Positions 26,021-40,385 are shown, counted from the stretch's first letter. The stretch: 64,000 nt of DNA from Centropus unirufus (GCA_013397695.1 VYZI01000193.1:758661-822660); one strand, 5' to 3'. The notes: generated by a model from the letters alone, not told the origin. A program made the numbers and translations.

Positions 26021-27977
26021 AGACATCCACCAGGACGTCACCGAACTCCAGACCTGGCTGTTTTCTGAGCACATTCAAGCTGCCAGTGCTTGCCTGCTTT
26101 GTTGAAAATTTGTCAACAAATTCTATGTGTAGAGATATAAGACAGAGAAATACTCAGGTTTATAGGCCCTGTCTTGCATATATTTGTGGCAGACAGACCT
26201 ACAGATCTCTTCCTCTTTTAGACCTCTCTGAATCTGCATTTGATTTCACTGATTTGTTTTCTTCTCTTGTGTAACTCATGTAGAGTACAGCAGAACAAGA
26301 AACCTTCATTCCATTTCCTAGTTCTGTCCATAATCATCCAGTGCTTGCCATTGTCTAGGTCAATATAATTAGCTAGAAGGACCCCTCTTCTGACCCCGTG
26401 CCTATGTGTATGGTGTTCTTCAGCAGATAAGTTTTTAAAAATTATGGTGTTCCTATGCCAACTATATAAGCAAGAAAGATTTATATTCTGTTCTAGACTT
26501 ATAAGGATGAACACTTTTATATTGCAGTTTCTAGATTATTCCTGGATATTTCATCATAAGAGCAACATTCAAGATGTTTTGTTTTAAATTAAAACTTCAT
26601 AGTTATATAGCTTGCATGTTTTCTGTAGTCCCTCTGCATTTCACACCTGGAAAATGCATTTCTAGTTCCCTAATGTCCACAGTCTGTCTTTTAGTTTTAG
26701 CACCTCCCTCAGTTTGACAGGTTTTTGTATAAAACGGAGTTGTTGAAGATGAAGTTAAAAATTCTAAAGGAGAAATGCTCACAAATGATGGTATAGCAAC
26801 TTTCAGTATTACACGAAAAGGAAGGATGGTGTTAATAGCTACCGCAGTTCTAATCAAGTGTTAACCTATTGAGGAGGAAATGGACATCTGTTGATTTCTT
26901 TTAATGTTTCATTTATTCTTACATTGCACAGCAGTCATAAGCTTCAGTTGAAAGAAATGAAGATAAAGCTGGTAACAACTAGCTTAGCATGACACAAATG
27001 GATCTTGGAAATTAATGTAAAGGAAGTTATAGAAAGACTATCAAATAGTATTGTTAGGTTGCTTCATTGAATATGGTGGGGAATAGGTCTCAATAATCTG
27101 CTTTAGAAAAATGTATTGTTAGCTGAGGCAACTTGAATGAGAAGTTGGCATTTTTACATGCTTGTCATTTCAGAAAGCCATTCAGAAACTTGTGTTGTTT
27201 TTTTCTGTGTTCTATTTTATTCTCCACTCCAGCTAATAAATTCAGCAAATGTGTAAACCTGTTAGTGTGGGAATCATGACAGAATGTACTGCATTATCCT
27301 GATGAGGTACTCAATGACTTGTTACGTCAAGACCTTCCACTGGAGATAAAAGTGTTGCTTGAAAACCAGTTACCAGAGTTACTAAGACTTATGACCATGC
27401 AAAGATGTACTCTCCAAGGAAGAAAAGTTAGGGATGATTGTGCGTTTTGTGCATGTCTTTCTGTAAGATTGGTTCAAATTATTTTTGTTCACAGACTCTC
27501 AGGAGTAATTTACATGGAGGAAAAATAATAGAAATATTCTTTGTAGATTGAGATGTTCTGATATTCTGTCCAGGGCAGCAGTGGGAAGATTAAACCCCCA
27601 TGTCTTAACATGTTCCCTTATACTTTTTAAGAGGGAGAAGGGTTGAGACTAGAAGTAGTCATCTTTTTTCCCCTCTTAGCATAGTGAAGAGATTGTGACA
27701 TTAAGCTTATAAAGGTAAAGTACCTGAAAGGTGTATCTTTACACGGATATGCAGCATGTAAAAAGAAGTAGAATTACACAAATTAATGACATTTTATGAG
27801 AAATTACTGGATTTCTAGTCTTGTAATTCGTCATCACATCACTGAAGGCAGATCTGATTTTGTGTTTGGGCAAAGCAGAGTACAAGAGAAACAGACTAGT
27901 GAGCACACCTTGATTCAGCAACCTACAAAGTAGGTAACTTTGGAGCCTGAGGGCTCAGCTCTTTTATGTCACTCATT

Positions 27978-27992
27978 TGACCTTGACCTTGA
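27978..27992 (-). promoter_or_regulatory. Tandem nuclear-receptor half-sites (TCAAGGTCA-like)
   Basis: The minus strand reads TCAAGGTCAAGGTCA. This holds two overlapping copies of the extended half-site TCAAGGTCA, the site type bound by monomeric ERR and NR5A receptors. It can also be read as AGGTCA repeated with no spacer. The motif match is seen directly. Whether anything binds here, or which gene it would serve, is unknown, because no gene is identified nearby. Confidence 0.3.
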
Positions 27993-29999
27993 GTTTCTAA
28001 GAATTCATTACGTTACATTCGCAAACTTAAATGATTGTCCAATTGGCTGCCAAAACAATTAAAAAATCCTTTTAATAATAATCATGAACTACAGTTACAA
28101 AAGGAAACGCAGGCATGAGAGTGAGCTGGAAATGTTTCTATAGCCAGCTTCTGAAGAATGGCTGTATTATATGATCTGTTTGGGTTGTGGTAGATCTTGG
28201 AAGCATTTGAAAAGTTGCAAGTAGTGCTAGTGTAGTGTAGTTCCTTCCGTGGATCAACTGATCTGGACATGTAGTGAATGTTATACCCAGACAGCTAAGA
28301 GGAGAAACAGACATTTGGAGGTTGACAGTATCTACAGCTGTGAGTTGGAGAAGGTTTGGCAGGAAGTATTCAAAGCAGAACGAGACAAATATAAGGAGAG
28401 ATCAGAAGAGATGGTATAAAGGGAAGAATGAAATGTGTTAGAGAAAGCGGGAGTTTGGAGATGGTATACCAGCATGTCTCTGAGTAGGCATCTCATTGTG
28501 TTTCTGCCTGATAGAACTCTTGGATCAAGTCGCTTTTTTTTTAATTAGCTATTAATGACTTTAAAAATAGCTACATGTGCACACAAGCTTATTTTTAAAG
28601 TCAGTCTATAGTAACTTGTATACCAAGTTATCAGAAAAAATAAACTTAAACAAGCTCACTCTTTTAAAATTTAATTTCAGTAGGATTTTTTTAATGTGTC
28701 ATATCTATGTAAGAAAGTGATTAACTGGAAAACTACATGTTTATGAATTGCAGGAAACGTGCAGGAAAAGCTCATTATCTGAGAATCTTATGGAAGTATG
28801 TGTAATGAATTTTGAACTGGTAATTGGAAAATTGAGAGTTGAACAAACAGCTGAACTCTATATTTATTCAATTCTAGAGACTGCCTCTGGATCTGCATTG
28901 AAAAAGACTCCACCTTATTAGAGGTTGGTGACTTCATTTTTTAGTTCTTACTTCCAGGTTTAAAACAAGTATTTATTAACCATGTTTAAGTAATGGAGTG
29001 AAAGATACGAGCTTCTTATTAGGAAATTATTGGTCCCAGTGCAATGGAAAAGGGCTAAAAACATTATTAATTCAGAAATTTATGCTGAACTTCGACACAG
29101 AAGCAGCGTTGTGCTTTTGAACTCATCAACATGATTGTTTTTTAAATGTTAGCTCTGTTGAAGCAAAACATTTTAACATTAGGTCTCCTGGCAATTTTTT
29201 TTTCATTCAAATGCTTCTCTGGTTTGAATTCATATTCGATTTGTATATCTGTCAGTTCCAATTGGAAGGTTAGAGTAGTCGGTGCTTCTGAGATGGTACC
29301 TGCCATGAAAACTACATCGAATAAGCTTTTTTATATGCATAATACAGAAACATAGGACCTGCCCTGCATTTCTGTTGACTAATCAGAAATGATCTACTGG
29401 GTTCTACAATGTATGTATGTTTGAAACATGGAAGGTGGTATCTAATGATCAGGTTAGAGCAGGCTAAAGGTCTTCTTGACCTGGCTCTGTATGTACATAT
29501 CACTGGGCAATTGGAAGCCTGTAGCCAAGTGGTGACTGTGTTCACTATAGGAAGGTGGACTAACTTTGGGCTACCTATAAAGTGATGTTACAATGCAATA
29601 AGGAACTTTACAAGCCCGTGATGAAGCTGTTCTGGTAGGGTGGACAGTTGAAATAAGAGTGGCAGCTCAGCTGCACATACTGATTTGTAATCCATCTAGC
29701 TGTGGATAGGAGTATGCTTACATTTTCATTAGGGGTATGCATGCATTATTCCCCTCTCACCCTGAAGATCACTTAAAGATTGCATTAATTTAATGTATAT
29801 TCCTATGGTGATCATTCAAGGAACATCATAAAAGAGAGATATTTTAACATAGTTTTGGAAATGGTTTTCGGTATATGGTTTGAAATGTTTGAAGTGAAAT
29901 ACACTACTCTGTTGTAGAACAGGACTCGGGGAAGTCATAGATCTTCATGGCAAAGCATTGTTCCTCGACTTAAAGTTTTTTAGCAGTGACATGTTTAAC

Positions 30000-32900
30000 T
30001 TCTGCAACTTTTATATTCTATAACTTCATTAATTTTCTGCTGCTGGACAAGGAAGACACCAGCTCAGAGTAGTGCTGTAGTGAATCCTGTAGGTACCTAA
30101 CTCTAGCCCAAATCCTTCTGGGATTCTGAACCTTGGTGATTTTGACTGATGTGTTAAGACACTGTTCTGCTGAATATGTATAGAGTACTTTATCCAAAGC
30201 CTCTGTGCATTATAAGGAAATATAAGGAATTCTTGTACATTGTGGGGTTTGTTTTTGTGAAATACCTCCTCCAAATCTCTGATGTTACTGTTTAAGTCAT
30301 TCTTAAAGAGTCAAATATTTGTTTAGATGTTTTTTCTGTTTAGAAACTGTAAACTTTTTGTATACTATATTGTTCAGTACAAGTGAAATGGTATGTATTG
30401 TAGGCATGATTTCAGTCCAAATATTTCCTAACCTTTCAAAATACTGTTTTCAGATGTCTTTGGACCTTGATTTATTACATAATCTCTGGAAAGAGCTAAC
30501 TCTGCTGTTCACCTGTTTTTTTTTATGTTCTAGAAAGCTGATTTCTACACTAACAAAGATATAAGTGCATCTCAATCATATTTATTTGTGATTCCAGTTG
30601 CCTGCTCAGATCTGGTTCCTGCAAGTCAGTGAATGTCTTTCCATTTAGATGATGAGTATGGGATAAAGTTCACCTACATTTTACTGAGTGTAGAATACTG
30701 TTGCACTGCGCTATAAATCACACCAGCCTGTAATAGTTCTGATTCTTGCAGGAACTGTGCTTAGGCTCTTATTTTGGGTTTACAGGTATTAGGGAAGCGT
30801 CTCATTGGCCTGATTTGGCAAAGGAGTAACTGGTCTTATGCAGTGACATGGGAGGAGTGTCTGCTTTTCAGATTTGTAGCAATGTGTGCAACTACAAGCA
30901 GAATTTCATAGTGGTTCTGTCCTCTGTGCTTATAAATAGACATAATTATATCTTTTTTTTTAACTTGGAACAGATATTCATGAGAGAGATCTTTCATTCC
31001 TGAAGCTTATTTTGAATCTGATATGAGCTCCATCAAATCACTCTCATGCAGCTTTTCTGTTTGAGGAAGATTTTATCCACCTTCTCCACACTGTCCCTCA
31101 GGCTCAATTTTCCATGTACATGGCATCATACTTTCCTTACCAGTAACCCCATAACTGGCATGACACACGCTGTTACTCTCGTATTAAAGAATGACCATTC
31201 CCCTGCTTACTGCTCTGTGTGAATGAGCTTGTGATCCCAGGAGCAACTGGATACACCTGATTCTTTCATGTCTTTATTCAGAATGGCCACAATCTCCTGC
31301 TGATTCCAATTTAGCACTGCCATCAGTAAAGATGAATATTACTTATATTCTTTGGCTGAAAAAAAAAGGCAAAATGAAGGACAAAGGTCCTTATGGAGGA
31401 GTGGGAGGTGGAAGTGCAGGAGTCTGCCTTTCCCTGCAGAGGCAGATAGATTACTTACTCTCCTGCTAGGACAAGCCACCTGCCTCTGGGCCCAGCAGAA
31501 TGTGTTGTGGGTCTGTGCAGTTGCAGCAAGCCCACAGGCCAGTGCAATGTCTTATGTGCAATTCCATGTTCTGGTATTTTTCTCTGGGGAAGCAAGCAGC
31601 TGGGAGTAAGCTACCTGTCTCCTGCACAGCATTCTCTTAGGCCCCTGGGATGTGAAGAGGGAACAGCCCACATGCTAGGCGTATAACTCTGATCACATCT
31701 TTCGACAGTGCTAGGGGGAGGGCAGCACAGCTGTAATGTGACATTGCAGCCTCCCTTTTATTCTCTGAACTTATGGGATGAGACAGCCTTATGTGGGATC
31801 TGCCAGTGGTTCATGTCTGGTTTAGGACTGGGAGAGATGCTGAGTTGTGTTGAGCAGCAGCAGAGGAGTGCTCTCTGTTAGGACATGACATTTAAACACC
31901 ATTTGGCTGCAGGCAAGTGGCACAAAGTGCCTGTTGCGTTCTTCTCCTACAATCTGATTCAAAGGCATAAATTCTGTGATTAGACCAGGCATGCTGACTG
32001 TCATCAATCAAAGAGAAAGTTGAGAGGCAAACAAATTATCTGGTGGGAATTCATCAGGAGTAATGGTGTTTCATTAATTATTGCATGAGGTGTAGCATCT
32101 CATTGAACAAAGCTTTCTAAAGTAATCAGCTAATTAAATATCTAGGCATTCAAAAATAATGGTTGCCATATATTGTTGTCTTTCTACAACACAATGCACT
32201 CTCTTCCCATTTAAATTAAGCATTGCAATGCCCTAAAGTATGAAAGAGTTAGATCTGTGTTTGGATGTAACTGCTGCTTCAGGCTAAATACTTCTCAACA
32301 GTCTTGCAGAATTCAATTTGAATATGTTGGAATGACCAGAAGCAGTTCAAATCAACATTTTCCTAGAAAGGCCTTCATAGCATACATTCTGCTTATTATA
32401 CATTAAATTCTATAGCCATGCAGCTGTCCTTTATATTGGGGGCATTATTTTCAAATTACTGAAGTATTTTAAGAGTAATGCTCTTGGTAAAAGCATGAAC
32501 AAAGGCCTGTCTGTTTTCCACATAGTAGATTGTTGTTCAAGAATTTGTGCCAGCCAGTACAGAGAGTGAAGCCGTGTCTTATTCCTCTCAAGAGAGATTA
32601 ATTACTGAACTGCCTCGTCTCTTGCTGCTCCACATTCTTATCCTTGAGCTGTATTGTTGGCGTGGTCTGCCCCTTTTCACAGAGCAGCCACTGTAACACG
32701 CAGAAATGCAAATGTATAGCATTGTCTTCATGAATGGTCTTCACCTGTGAGCTCATTTGGGCACGCACCAGCTTTCTCAACGGTGTAGTTAATTGAATTT
32801 TGAGATAATTTTTTAAAAGAAAACCATCAGGTTTGTTTTTTTTTCAATAGCACTGCGCACAGCAGTATCTATTATAACTGTTGCAAATTTGCAGGGATTG

Positions 32901-35900
32901 GTTGATACACTGATACACTGCGACAGCCAAGGTAGTTTATCTTGCCATTTTTCTCTCCAAAAAAGTACGTTCAAGGTTGTAATTTCCTCTAGTGGATGAT
33001 ACAATAGCAGCTGTGAAAAGACAAGGTATGTCCAACTAAGATCACCCGACTCGAGTATATTGCTGTCTTCAACTAGTTTTACTATCAAGTAGGTAGCACT
33101 ATGTGCCTTCGGCAATTAATATTCCTTTTTAAAGTTTGTGTTTGCAGCTCTGTACACATTTTAATGTGGTTACCACTGCCATTTTTAACTTGAATCAGTA
33201 CTGTGACAGCTCCTTGGGGTTAAATGGTGTCTGGCAGACTACTGTAAGCCACTGCAAGCCACCTCCTGACTGCCACTGGTGAAAAACACTTTGACTTTGC
33301 TAGGGACAATATTCAAGTAATTCAAACTGCAGCATGGCAAAGGGAAATTGAGCTGGTATTTTGCTCAAAAGAAGTACTTGTTGCATAAGGAACATAATTT
33401 TTTGCAGATCAGGAGCAGGATCCCTACAGATGGTCAGAATATTTCCCTTGTTCACCTGTTGACACTCAGCACTCCCTAGGAAGGGCCAGGGGGAGGAACG
33501 TTATCCAGGTCTTTCTTTTGCCAACTGCTGGTTGGAGTTTGAGTCAGGGATATCACCTCTTTTTCTTAAGGAAAGAAGGGTCTTTGTCAGGCAGTTACAT
33601 CAAAGGTGCCCCGAAAGCTATTTGATTCAAGGGAAGATATTGAGGCACTTAATTTTATGTGTTGCTGGCTTTCACGAGTAAATAAGAGATTAATATATAT
33701 GCAAAGAGAGTGTACCAAACGGCCTTGCAGAACTCCGACATTTTGGATATGTGACTTTTTACCTTGCATCAAGAACAGCCTATCTTTTTCATCAAAAAGA
33801 GACTAACTCTGAAAAAATTACTAGAGCTTTCAATAACTACTGCTTGGAAACTTCATAGGTTTTCAGACAGAAAAACAATGCCTAGACAATGCAAACCCCA
33901 GAACCTTTTCCTGATACTGGCATTAATTTGGATTGCACCAATTATTTTAAGACGTTATTCATAAAGTGGCTTCACTTGTTGATATTTGTACTATTAAAAG
34001 ACTCGTTAACTGTAAAGGGACTCTAGATTCAGAGATCGGATATTAATGTTTACACTAACAACTTTTTTTAATGCTAGGCTGGATGATGTCTCAGCTTGTG
34101 CTAAAATTTATTAAAAATAAACATCAAAACAATGTGAATAGTATGAAATCAGATCTTGTTTGTTGGTATTTGTGGAATGTGCTCTTTCATCCTAGCTTTC
34201 TTTTGGATAAAGCATATAGGTTGAACTTCTTTAGGTCTTGTCTAAGGCAATTTTCTTGAATGTGACTACATAACTCCTCTAGAAATTTTTCTGTAGTCTT
34301 AAACATCATTTTGAGGTGTTGAGTCAAGGTGCAGAATCCTAGTAATGTCTTTGCTAATATCACATATACTGGTCCTAGTTATGCAAAATGCAAAGACATA
34401 TTACATATGAATTTTAAGGATAATTATGTATTAGCATATGTAATTCACTTGCTTAACTCTTCAGGGGTGGCTAAAACTTCACAACAGAAGTGCACATTCA
34501 GCAAGGGTCCTGTTCATTGCTGAATATTCTTGAGAGCTTTTTGGGTTACAACTCTCCATTTTATAAATAAGATTTCAAGCTAATTCTTAAAAATAATACC
34601 ATAATCAAATTACAAAAAAAAAAAGGATAATGGAAATGTATTTCTTTTTAACCGAAGGTTAGATAAAAAATTGACCCAATTATGAATTGCAAATGATTCA
34701 GTAGTGCCTACCTGATTTTGCAAGTTGAGTTACATGTGCTCTGCTAATCTTAAATCATGGTAATTTAAACAGCAGTGTTACTAAGTATTCCTTATATCTT
34801 TTTTTTTTTTCTCTGTCATCTGCATACATCTACATGTCTATACACACACATTCATGCATATACATGAGGGAGGTGCATTTTAATTGTATTTTTCTCTCGT
34901 GGATGATACCTGTTTTAGTCACTCTAGTGGATACAATTGGTTTGGTGATTTTATTTTCTTCTGCCCAGCTTCAGAGAATCTCAGTAATCTGTGAAGTCTT
35001 TTGTTAATAGGCAGCTTATTTTGGCTACTGTTCTAACCTTTGACATTTTCTCAAAGACTTATTAGCATCTTATATTCAGTGCAGAGAAGTGCAAATGACA
35101 AAACAATGTCAATATTTTTGTGATGACTTCTGCAAATTAGAGTAGAAATCACTCTGCTGCTGCTGAAGTAGCACAGGAAAATCTAATATTAGTTTGAATA
35201 ATGTTAGGAGTTCTGCATCTTGATACCTATCAGGTATATACAGGAAAGAGGCCATCTGCTGTCTACTCTGTGCTCGTCTCCTAGTGAGAACTGTGTTGGC
35301 AGCTGATGGGAAAGTGGTAGCCTGCCTTGTCAACACCCAGGTTGTGCTTTTGTTCTCTGCGAAGAGATATGGGGTAGTTAATGGATCAGAAAGGTGGCTT
35401 CCGCAGCTATAAGTGAGAGTTGTGCTAGCTGGATCATCCGATGTTCTTGACAGCCTTGAGTCTAGCTCTTAACTGCAGAGCATTTCTGGAGAACTGGACA
35501 CAACTTTCATCTGAGTAGTGGCAAAGGAAATCTGCTTGGCCAAAGAAGTATTGTTAGAAGTGGTCTTTTCTCAGAAGAAACATGATATGCGCTAGCTTGG
35601 AGGGACTTCATTTTTACCAGAGATAACTTAACTTAATTTTCCAACTTAAATTCGTTTCTAGAGCTCTGTCAAAACAGATATTCACAGTATGAAATTGTGT
35701 GAGAGCGTTGTGTGCTGCTGTGGGATACAAACTGATCTAGATGGTACAAGCATTTCCTATCTCTGTCTTTCTGTTGAGATTTTTTTATTTCATTCTCTTC
35801 CATTATGCCTCATTTTTCTTAGCTCATTTTTCTCTCACTTACTGTTCTCTTCTTTCTGGAGTAATTTCCTCCAATGAAACAGAATCCTCATTAACCTGAC

Positions 35901-37530
35901 ATTAGAGACAGGATTTTAGGCAGGGTCTTTCTTGTCCATCCCACCAGCAGTTATTATCTTCTTTTAGACTTGTCTAAAGAAGACAAGAAGACTGAAGGTA
36001 TAAGCTCTTGCACCACACCTGTGTCTTTCAGTTCTTATGGATTCCTGTCAGCCTGTTCATAAATTAGGCAAAAATATGCCTAATGCAATAATGCTATAAG
36101 CAGTGAGTAATTTTCCTGTGTAAAAAAAATCATGAGCAAGAAACACTGATGGCAAGCCCACCAGCTACTCCCTCTCTCTACCAGGTCAGCACAGGGAAAG
36201 AATAAAATGGCAACAGATCCCAGCACATGGCTTTATGACCCCAGACCTGAATGTATCCTGAAAACTTTTCTTCTTCTGTTTCATGACAGACCTTGAAGAT
36301 TAAAATACTCTTCTAAATGAAAATATTCTTCTATAGCCACAATATGCAGTGGCATTAATAAAGAATATAATCTTAAATTAAAACATAGTAGCAAACTAGA
36401 ATAGCATATGTTTCATGTGATGGTGGTTAAGGATATTAAGCTTTATTTGTTTCTCAAATACATCTTGAATTTCAAATTCAGCTGAAAGCTGTGGCTTATA
36501 ATTGAAGTCTACCTCTTGTGAGGCTTTTGAACCCTGATTCTTTTTGTGGCATGCATTCCAGGTGCATATGCATTTTTGTCACTGCAGCGCTACTTTACAA
36601 AATTCTTTTCAGTTTTTGTTGTGAAATCCAGCTAAGCAGTATTGAGCCAACTGCTCACATTCTTCTGTTGAGAAATCCACTAAGAACGGCATGTATGACG
36701 CTGAGATTTCACACCTGTTGTGAAAAAAATTCAAGTATTAAAGTAACACAGTGACTTAGATGCTTTAGTAGATCACGTGTGAGTTATTAAGGAGCACCTT
36801 ACTGAGCAGCAGTAACTTGATGGCAGTTACTTCCCTCCCAATAACCCAGCTCTTGCAAAAATTGTTTTGAAGATCATATTTAAGGTGTGGGAAGCCTCCT
36901 GTGTATTTCTGAGCTCACTTCCCATGTTTTATAGAACAATGGAAAAACATACTTTTCAAAGTAAGTGATGTTTCTGCAGGCTGGGAATATGTCTGTGAAT
37001 TCAGTGTTAGATCTGTGAGCAGCTTTTTATCACCAGCTCTGTTTTGACAGGAGGCTTTCATTTAGCTTTGTATATTCATTTCATAAGAAGCATTTGCATG
37101 TAATAGCCAAACTGCATCTGGAAAATTGTGACAGGAGCAATCACACTGTGGATTACTTTATGGTAAAACAAGCAGCTGGTTCCCAGCAATACTGCTCCAC
37201 TCTGAATGATGCCTCTCAGCGCAGGGCTGGGAAGGGGACTGCGGGTATATCCTGTGACAAGTGCAGGGAACGAAAGGGTATCAAAGGGTTTTTCAAGGGT
37301 TTTCCCTGACTGGAAGCCAAATAAAACAGAGTTGCATGTCCAAAGTGCTCAAACCAAACCCTGGACTAGTTATTTCTCAGGGGTACAACTAAGGAATAAA
37401 TGTAATGTGAGTTTTAGGAAGAAAGTATTTAAGCAACTCTGTGTCTTAAAGAGTATGATATCAGAAGCTTGTGATTCAGGTCAAAGCCAGCCTGGGGAAG
37501 AAGGCATGGTAGAGACAGCAGTAAGGCTCT
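30000..37530. other. Unassigned noncoding sequence
   Basis: Long A+T-rich stretch with poly-T runs (for example 34799-34811) and small motifs only. These include a perfect 12-bp palindrome TGCAAATTTGCA at 32882-32893, followed by a tandem GATACACT at 32904-32919, and an 8-bp stem (ATTAGGCA/TGCCTAAT) at 36063-36084. A frame of 118 codons at 37206-37562 (+) runs into the CR1 that follows and is probably chance. No gene recognised. Confidence 0.5.
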
Positions 37531-37539
37531 TCCTCCTTG

Positions 37540-38188
37540 AACTACCTGATCTCCTTCTATGAGAAAGTGCTCCACTTAGCGGATGAGGGAAAGCCTATGC
37601 ACGTTGTCTAACTAGACCTTAGTAAAGCCTTTAACAGTGTTTGCCCCAGCAATCTACTGGAAAAACTGTCTGCTCTTGGCCTGGATGTGTATACTTTTAA
37701 CTACGTAAAAACTGGCTGGATGGCTGGGCCTAAGGACTTGGGGTGAACGGAGTTAAATCCAGTTGACAGCCAGTCACAGAAGGCGTTTGCCAGGGCTCAG
37801 TGTTGGGGCCAGTCTCGTTTAAGATCTTTATCAACGATCTAGATGAGAGGATCAAGTGCACTCTGCACATTTGCAAATGACACCAAGTTAGGCAGGAGAG
37901 TCAATCTGCTTGAGGGATTAATGGGCTGAGACCAACTGTATACCTTAGGGCGCATGATGGGAGGTTTAGATTGGATATTAGGAAAAATTTCTTCATTGAA
38001 AGGGTGATGAGGCACTGGAACAGGCTGCCCAGGGAGGTGGTTGAGTCACCACCCCTAGAGGTCTTTGAAAGATGGGTAGATGTGGTGCTGAGGGCCATGG
38101 TTTTGTGGTGGGCTTGGCAGTGCTAGGTTAAGGGTTGGACTTGAAGATCTTCAAGTTCTTTTCCAATTGAAATGATTCAATGACTCTA
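37540..38188 (+). mobile_element. CR1 LINE copy with an internal deletion, plus strand
   Basis: The 5' block (about 37540-37941) reads as CR1 ORF2 reverse transcriptase: DEGKPMHVV, then LDLSKAFNSVCPSNLLEKLS, later QGSVLGPV and FINDLDERIKCTL, with stops between them. At about 37942 the sequence jumps from '...GAGACCAACTGTATA' to the last part of the element. That part (GGAGGTTTAGATTGGATATT, then GGCACTGGAACAGGCTGCCC) runs to a 3' tail near 38188. About 540 bases present in the related copy at 40.4 kb are missing, and a shorter gap precedes the junction. The tail repeats are degraded (GATTCAATGACTCT). Non-functional. Confidence 0.9.
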
Positions 38189-38270
38189 AAGTGGGTGAGA
38201 TAAGAATCTCATGTGGCCTTTTCTTTCAATACAGAGCAAAACTAAAGCTTGTTCATATTAATATTAAAAT

Positions 38271-38334
38271 TTAAGAAATAAGAAGATTTAAGGAATAAGA
38301 AATTTAATAAATAAGAAAATTCAAGAAATAAAAG
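38271..38334. repeat. 17-bp A+T-rich minisatellite, about 3.8 copies
   Basis: Consecutive units are TTAAGAAATAAGAAGAT, TTAAGGAATAAGAAAT, TTAATAAATAAGAAAAT and a partial TCAAGAAATAAAAG. They lie about 80 bases downstream of a CR1 3' end. One strand is almost free of C. The copies differ by a few substitutions and one 1-base deletion. Confidence 0.75.
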
Positions 38335-38339
38335 CCCAC

Positions 38340-40380
38340 GAAGAGACTCATTACGGAGTAGCTAATAGTATGGCTCTTGCAACTGGCTTCTCAGCCACTT
38401 GAGCTCTTTGCTGGTTCCTGGTTTAGGCAGAGTCCTGGGGTTATGTTCAGATGTAGCTGTGGTAAACACTAATGTCAATTCATACTCCAACAGCCTTGGA
38501 GTGTGAAAGGTTCAGAAGTAACTTGTTACTCATTTAGATTTTTTTTCTATTTTGATGAGGACCTACAGTTAAAAGAAAACACACACACAAGAAAATTGAT
38601 GAAATTCAAGGTCTTTTGGGATTTTATTTCACTCTTTATAAAAAGTTACATACACATACATATACTGTAGGTAAACCTATACTGTGTAGGGTATGCATAA
38701 AATTCAAAACGCATTTTAAAATACGTTTTTTATTTATATTTAACTATATTGTGTCAGGTGTTTATGTTATATCCCTCAGTAAATTCAATTAGCTCCTGAA
38801 ATTTTCATAGAGCTTGTGTTGCCAGCACCACTAATGTAACAGCTTTAATGTGGTGTAACATTTTACAGTTTCCTAATGAAAAAAGGATTGTACTATCACT
38901 TTCTGTCTGTCAGTCCTCCAAATTGGGTTTTGAACTGTTGATCAAAGTCTCACAACATCAAGTCTTCTGTAGGTCTTTAATATCATTAAGTTCTTACAAG
39001 TTTTATGATGCCCATGGCTCAGTAAAGAGGAAAAACCCAAATCGCTGCCCTGCTGAGTGGAAAGCTGCTCTATATTCTCCTTGGCAGCAGTTGATATATA
39101 CCTGCCTTCTGGCTAAGCACAGCAGGTGCTATCTGCTGCCCGGAAGAGATGTCAGAAGGTACCTGTGGTGGGAGAGAAGCTGGAATTGTTTTGGTTAAGG
39201 GGAGTGAGAGAAGTAGGACTCAAATATGTAGGAAATCATAATTCAGCACATGTGTTGGTCATGGAACAATTAATTAGATTTTATTTTTTTGTGTTTCACG
39301 TTTCATATTTCATTTTTCAAGTAATGTAATTACTGAACTCACCAAACACACAGTTTCAGAGATAAGATGCTTCTCAGACGAGTGGGAAATCGAGAGTCTT
39401 TGGACATTATGCTTAATGCAGCTAAAGCTATTCTGCATCATACTTTCTTTTTAGAATTATTAGCTATGAGACATTTTTTGGTTTTGTTCCGTGACACCAG
39501 TCTGACTTGCAGCTTCACAAATCTTTTTTTCCTGGTCTTTGAAGAGATTTGCATTAGTGTGCACTAAAATAGGATAAGCATGTAAGCCCAGAAGACCATT
39601 TGAGAAAATTCAGATTTCAGTATAGAGTCAAATTGAATTTAAATACTTAGTTATTGCTAGTACTCTGAAACTTAGTAATGTATGTACTTATTTTCATTAA
39701 TATCAATATATTTACTTACTATATTGTGACAAAATATTTAAAAATAATTTCCAAAGACAAAGCATAAAACTCCTTCAGAAATCTTGCTTTTAGAAAACCT
39801 TGATGTCCTTGGGCATCAAACTAATGAGGACAAAGGAAGGTGGAAAAACAAAATCAAATAACACATTTTCTGCAGGCTGTGTGAACAAAACAGCCTTTCA
39901 GAGTGCTGTCAAGTATGCTGAACTTGGCTTCTTACAAGCAGTCAGAGATGCAGGTTCTCAACGCCGGGAGACGCATCTGCCACTGGCCTGCTCTTGTCCT
40001 CCCTCAGCCACCAGTGTGCCTATCAGATGGCTTGGTGCAAGACAGAGAAAATGGCATTGCACCTAAACTGGATTTAGCTTTAATAAAGATGTAGATTAAA
40101 ACCAAACTTAAATGATATAGTAGGATAAAGTAAAATTTGAGCATTGTGAAGTGGAAGAAAGATACAATGGGAAAATTAATTTGAATAGTAGCGAGCATTG
40201 CATTCTTTCAGTAATCATTGCAGAGAGCTAGCGATCATGCTAGACAACTCCAGAAAAATATTTATTCAATATACAATGAAAAATAAACATTTGAGTCATA
40301 TAAAGACTGGAACGGGCTAGACAATACCTTCTTGCTTGAATGTATTTAGTTTTTCTTCAAAAACATGACTAGGCATGAAT
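38340..40380. other. Unassigned noncoding sequence
   Basis: Between two related CR1 copies. Contains a short ACACACACAC-rich patch at 38580-38592 and chance open frames, such as a 116-codon plus frame at 38848-39198 with no recognisable motif. No gene recognised. Confidence 0.5.
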
Positions 40381-40385
40381 ATCCA

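Larger units (their letters stand above)
22430..30000. other. Unassigned noncoding sequence
   Basis: No gene is identified. Two plus-strand open segments look protein-like but lack full splice support. One at about 24675-24744 follows a good acceptor (ATCTTTTTTTGCAG). The other at about 27280-27528 is open for 82 codons. A local G+C-richer spot with twin hairpins lies at 25925-26020, and a tandem nuclear-receptor half-site lies at 27978-27992. Positions 28270-28470 are purine-rich. Everything else is A+T-rich unique sequence. Confidence 0.45.

Noticed and set aside
27280..27528. 82-codon plus frame with a leucine-rich, amphipathic-looking translation
   Set aside because: No polypyrimidine acceptor and no good donor flank it, and I recognise no homologue.
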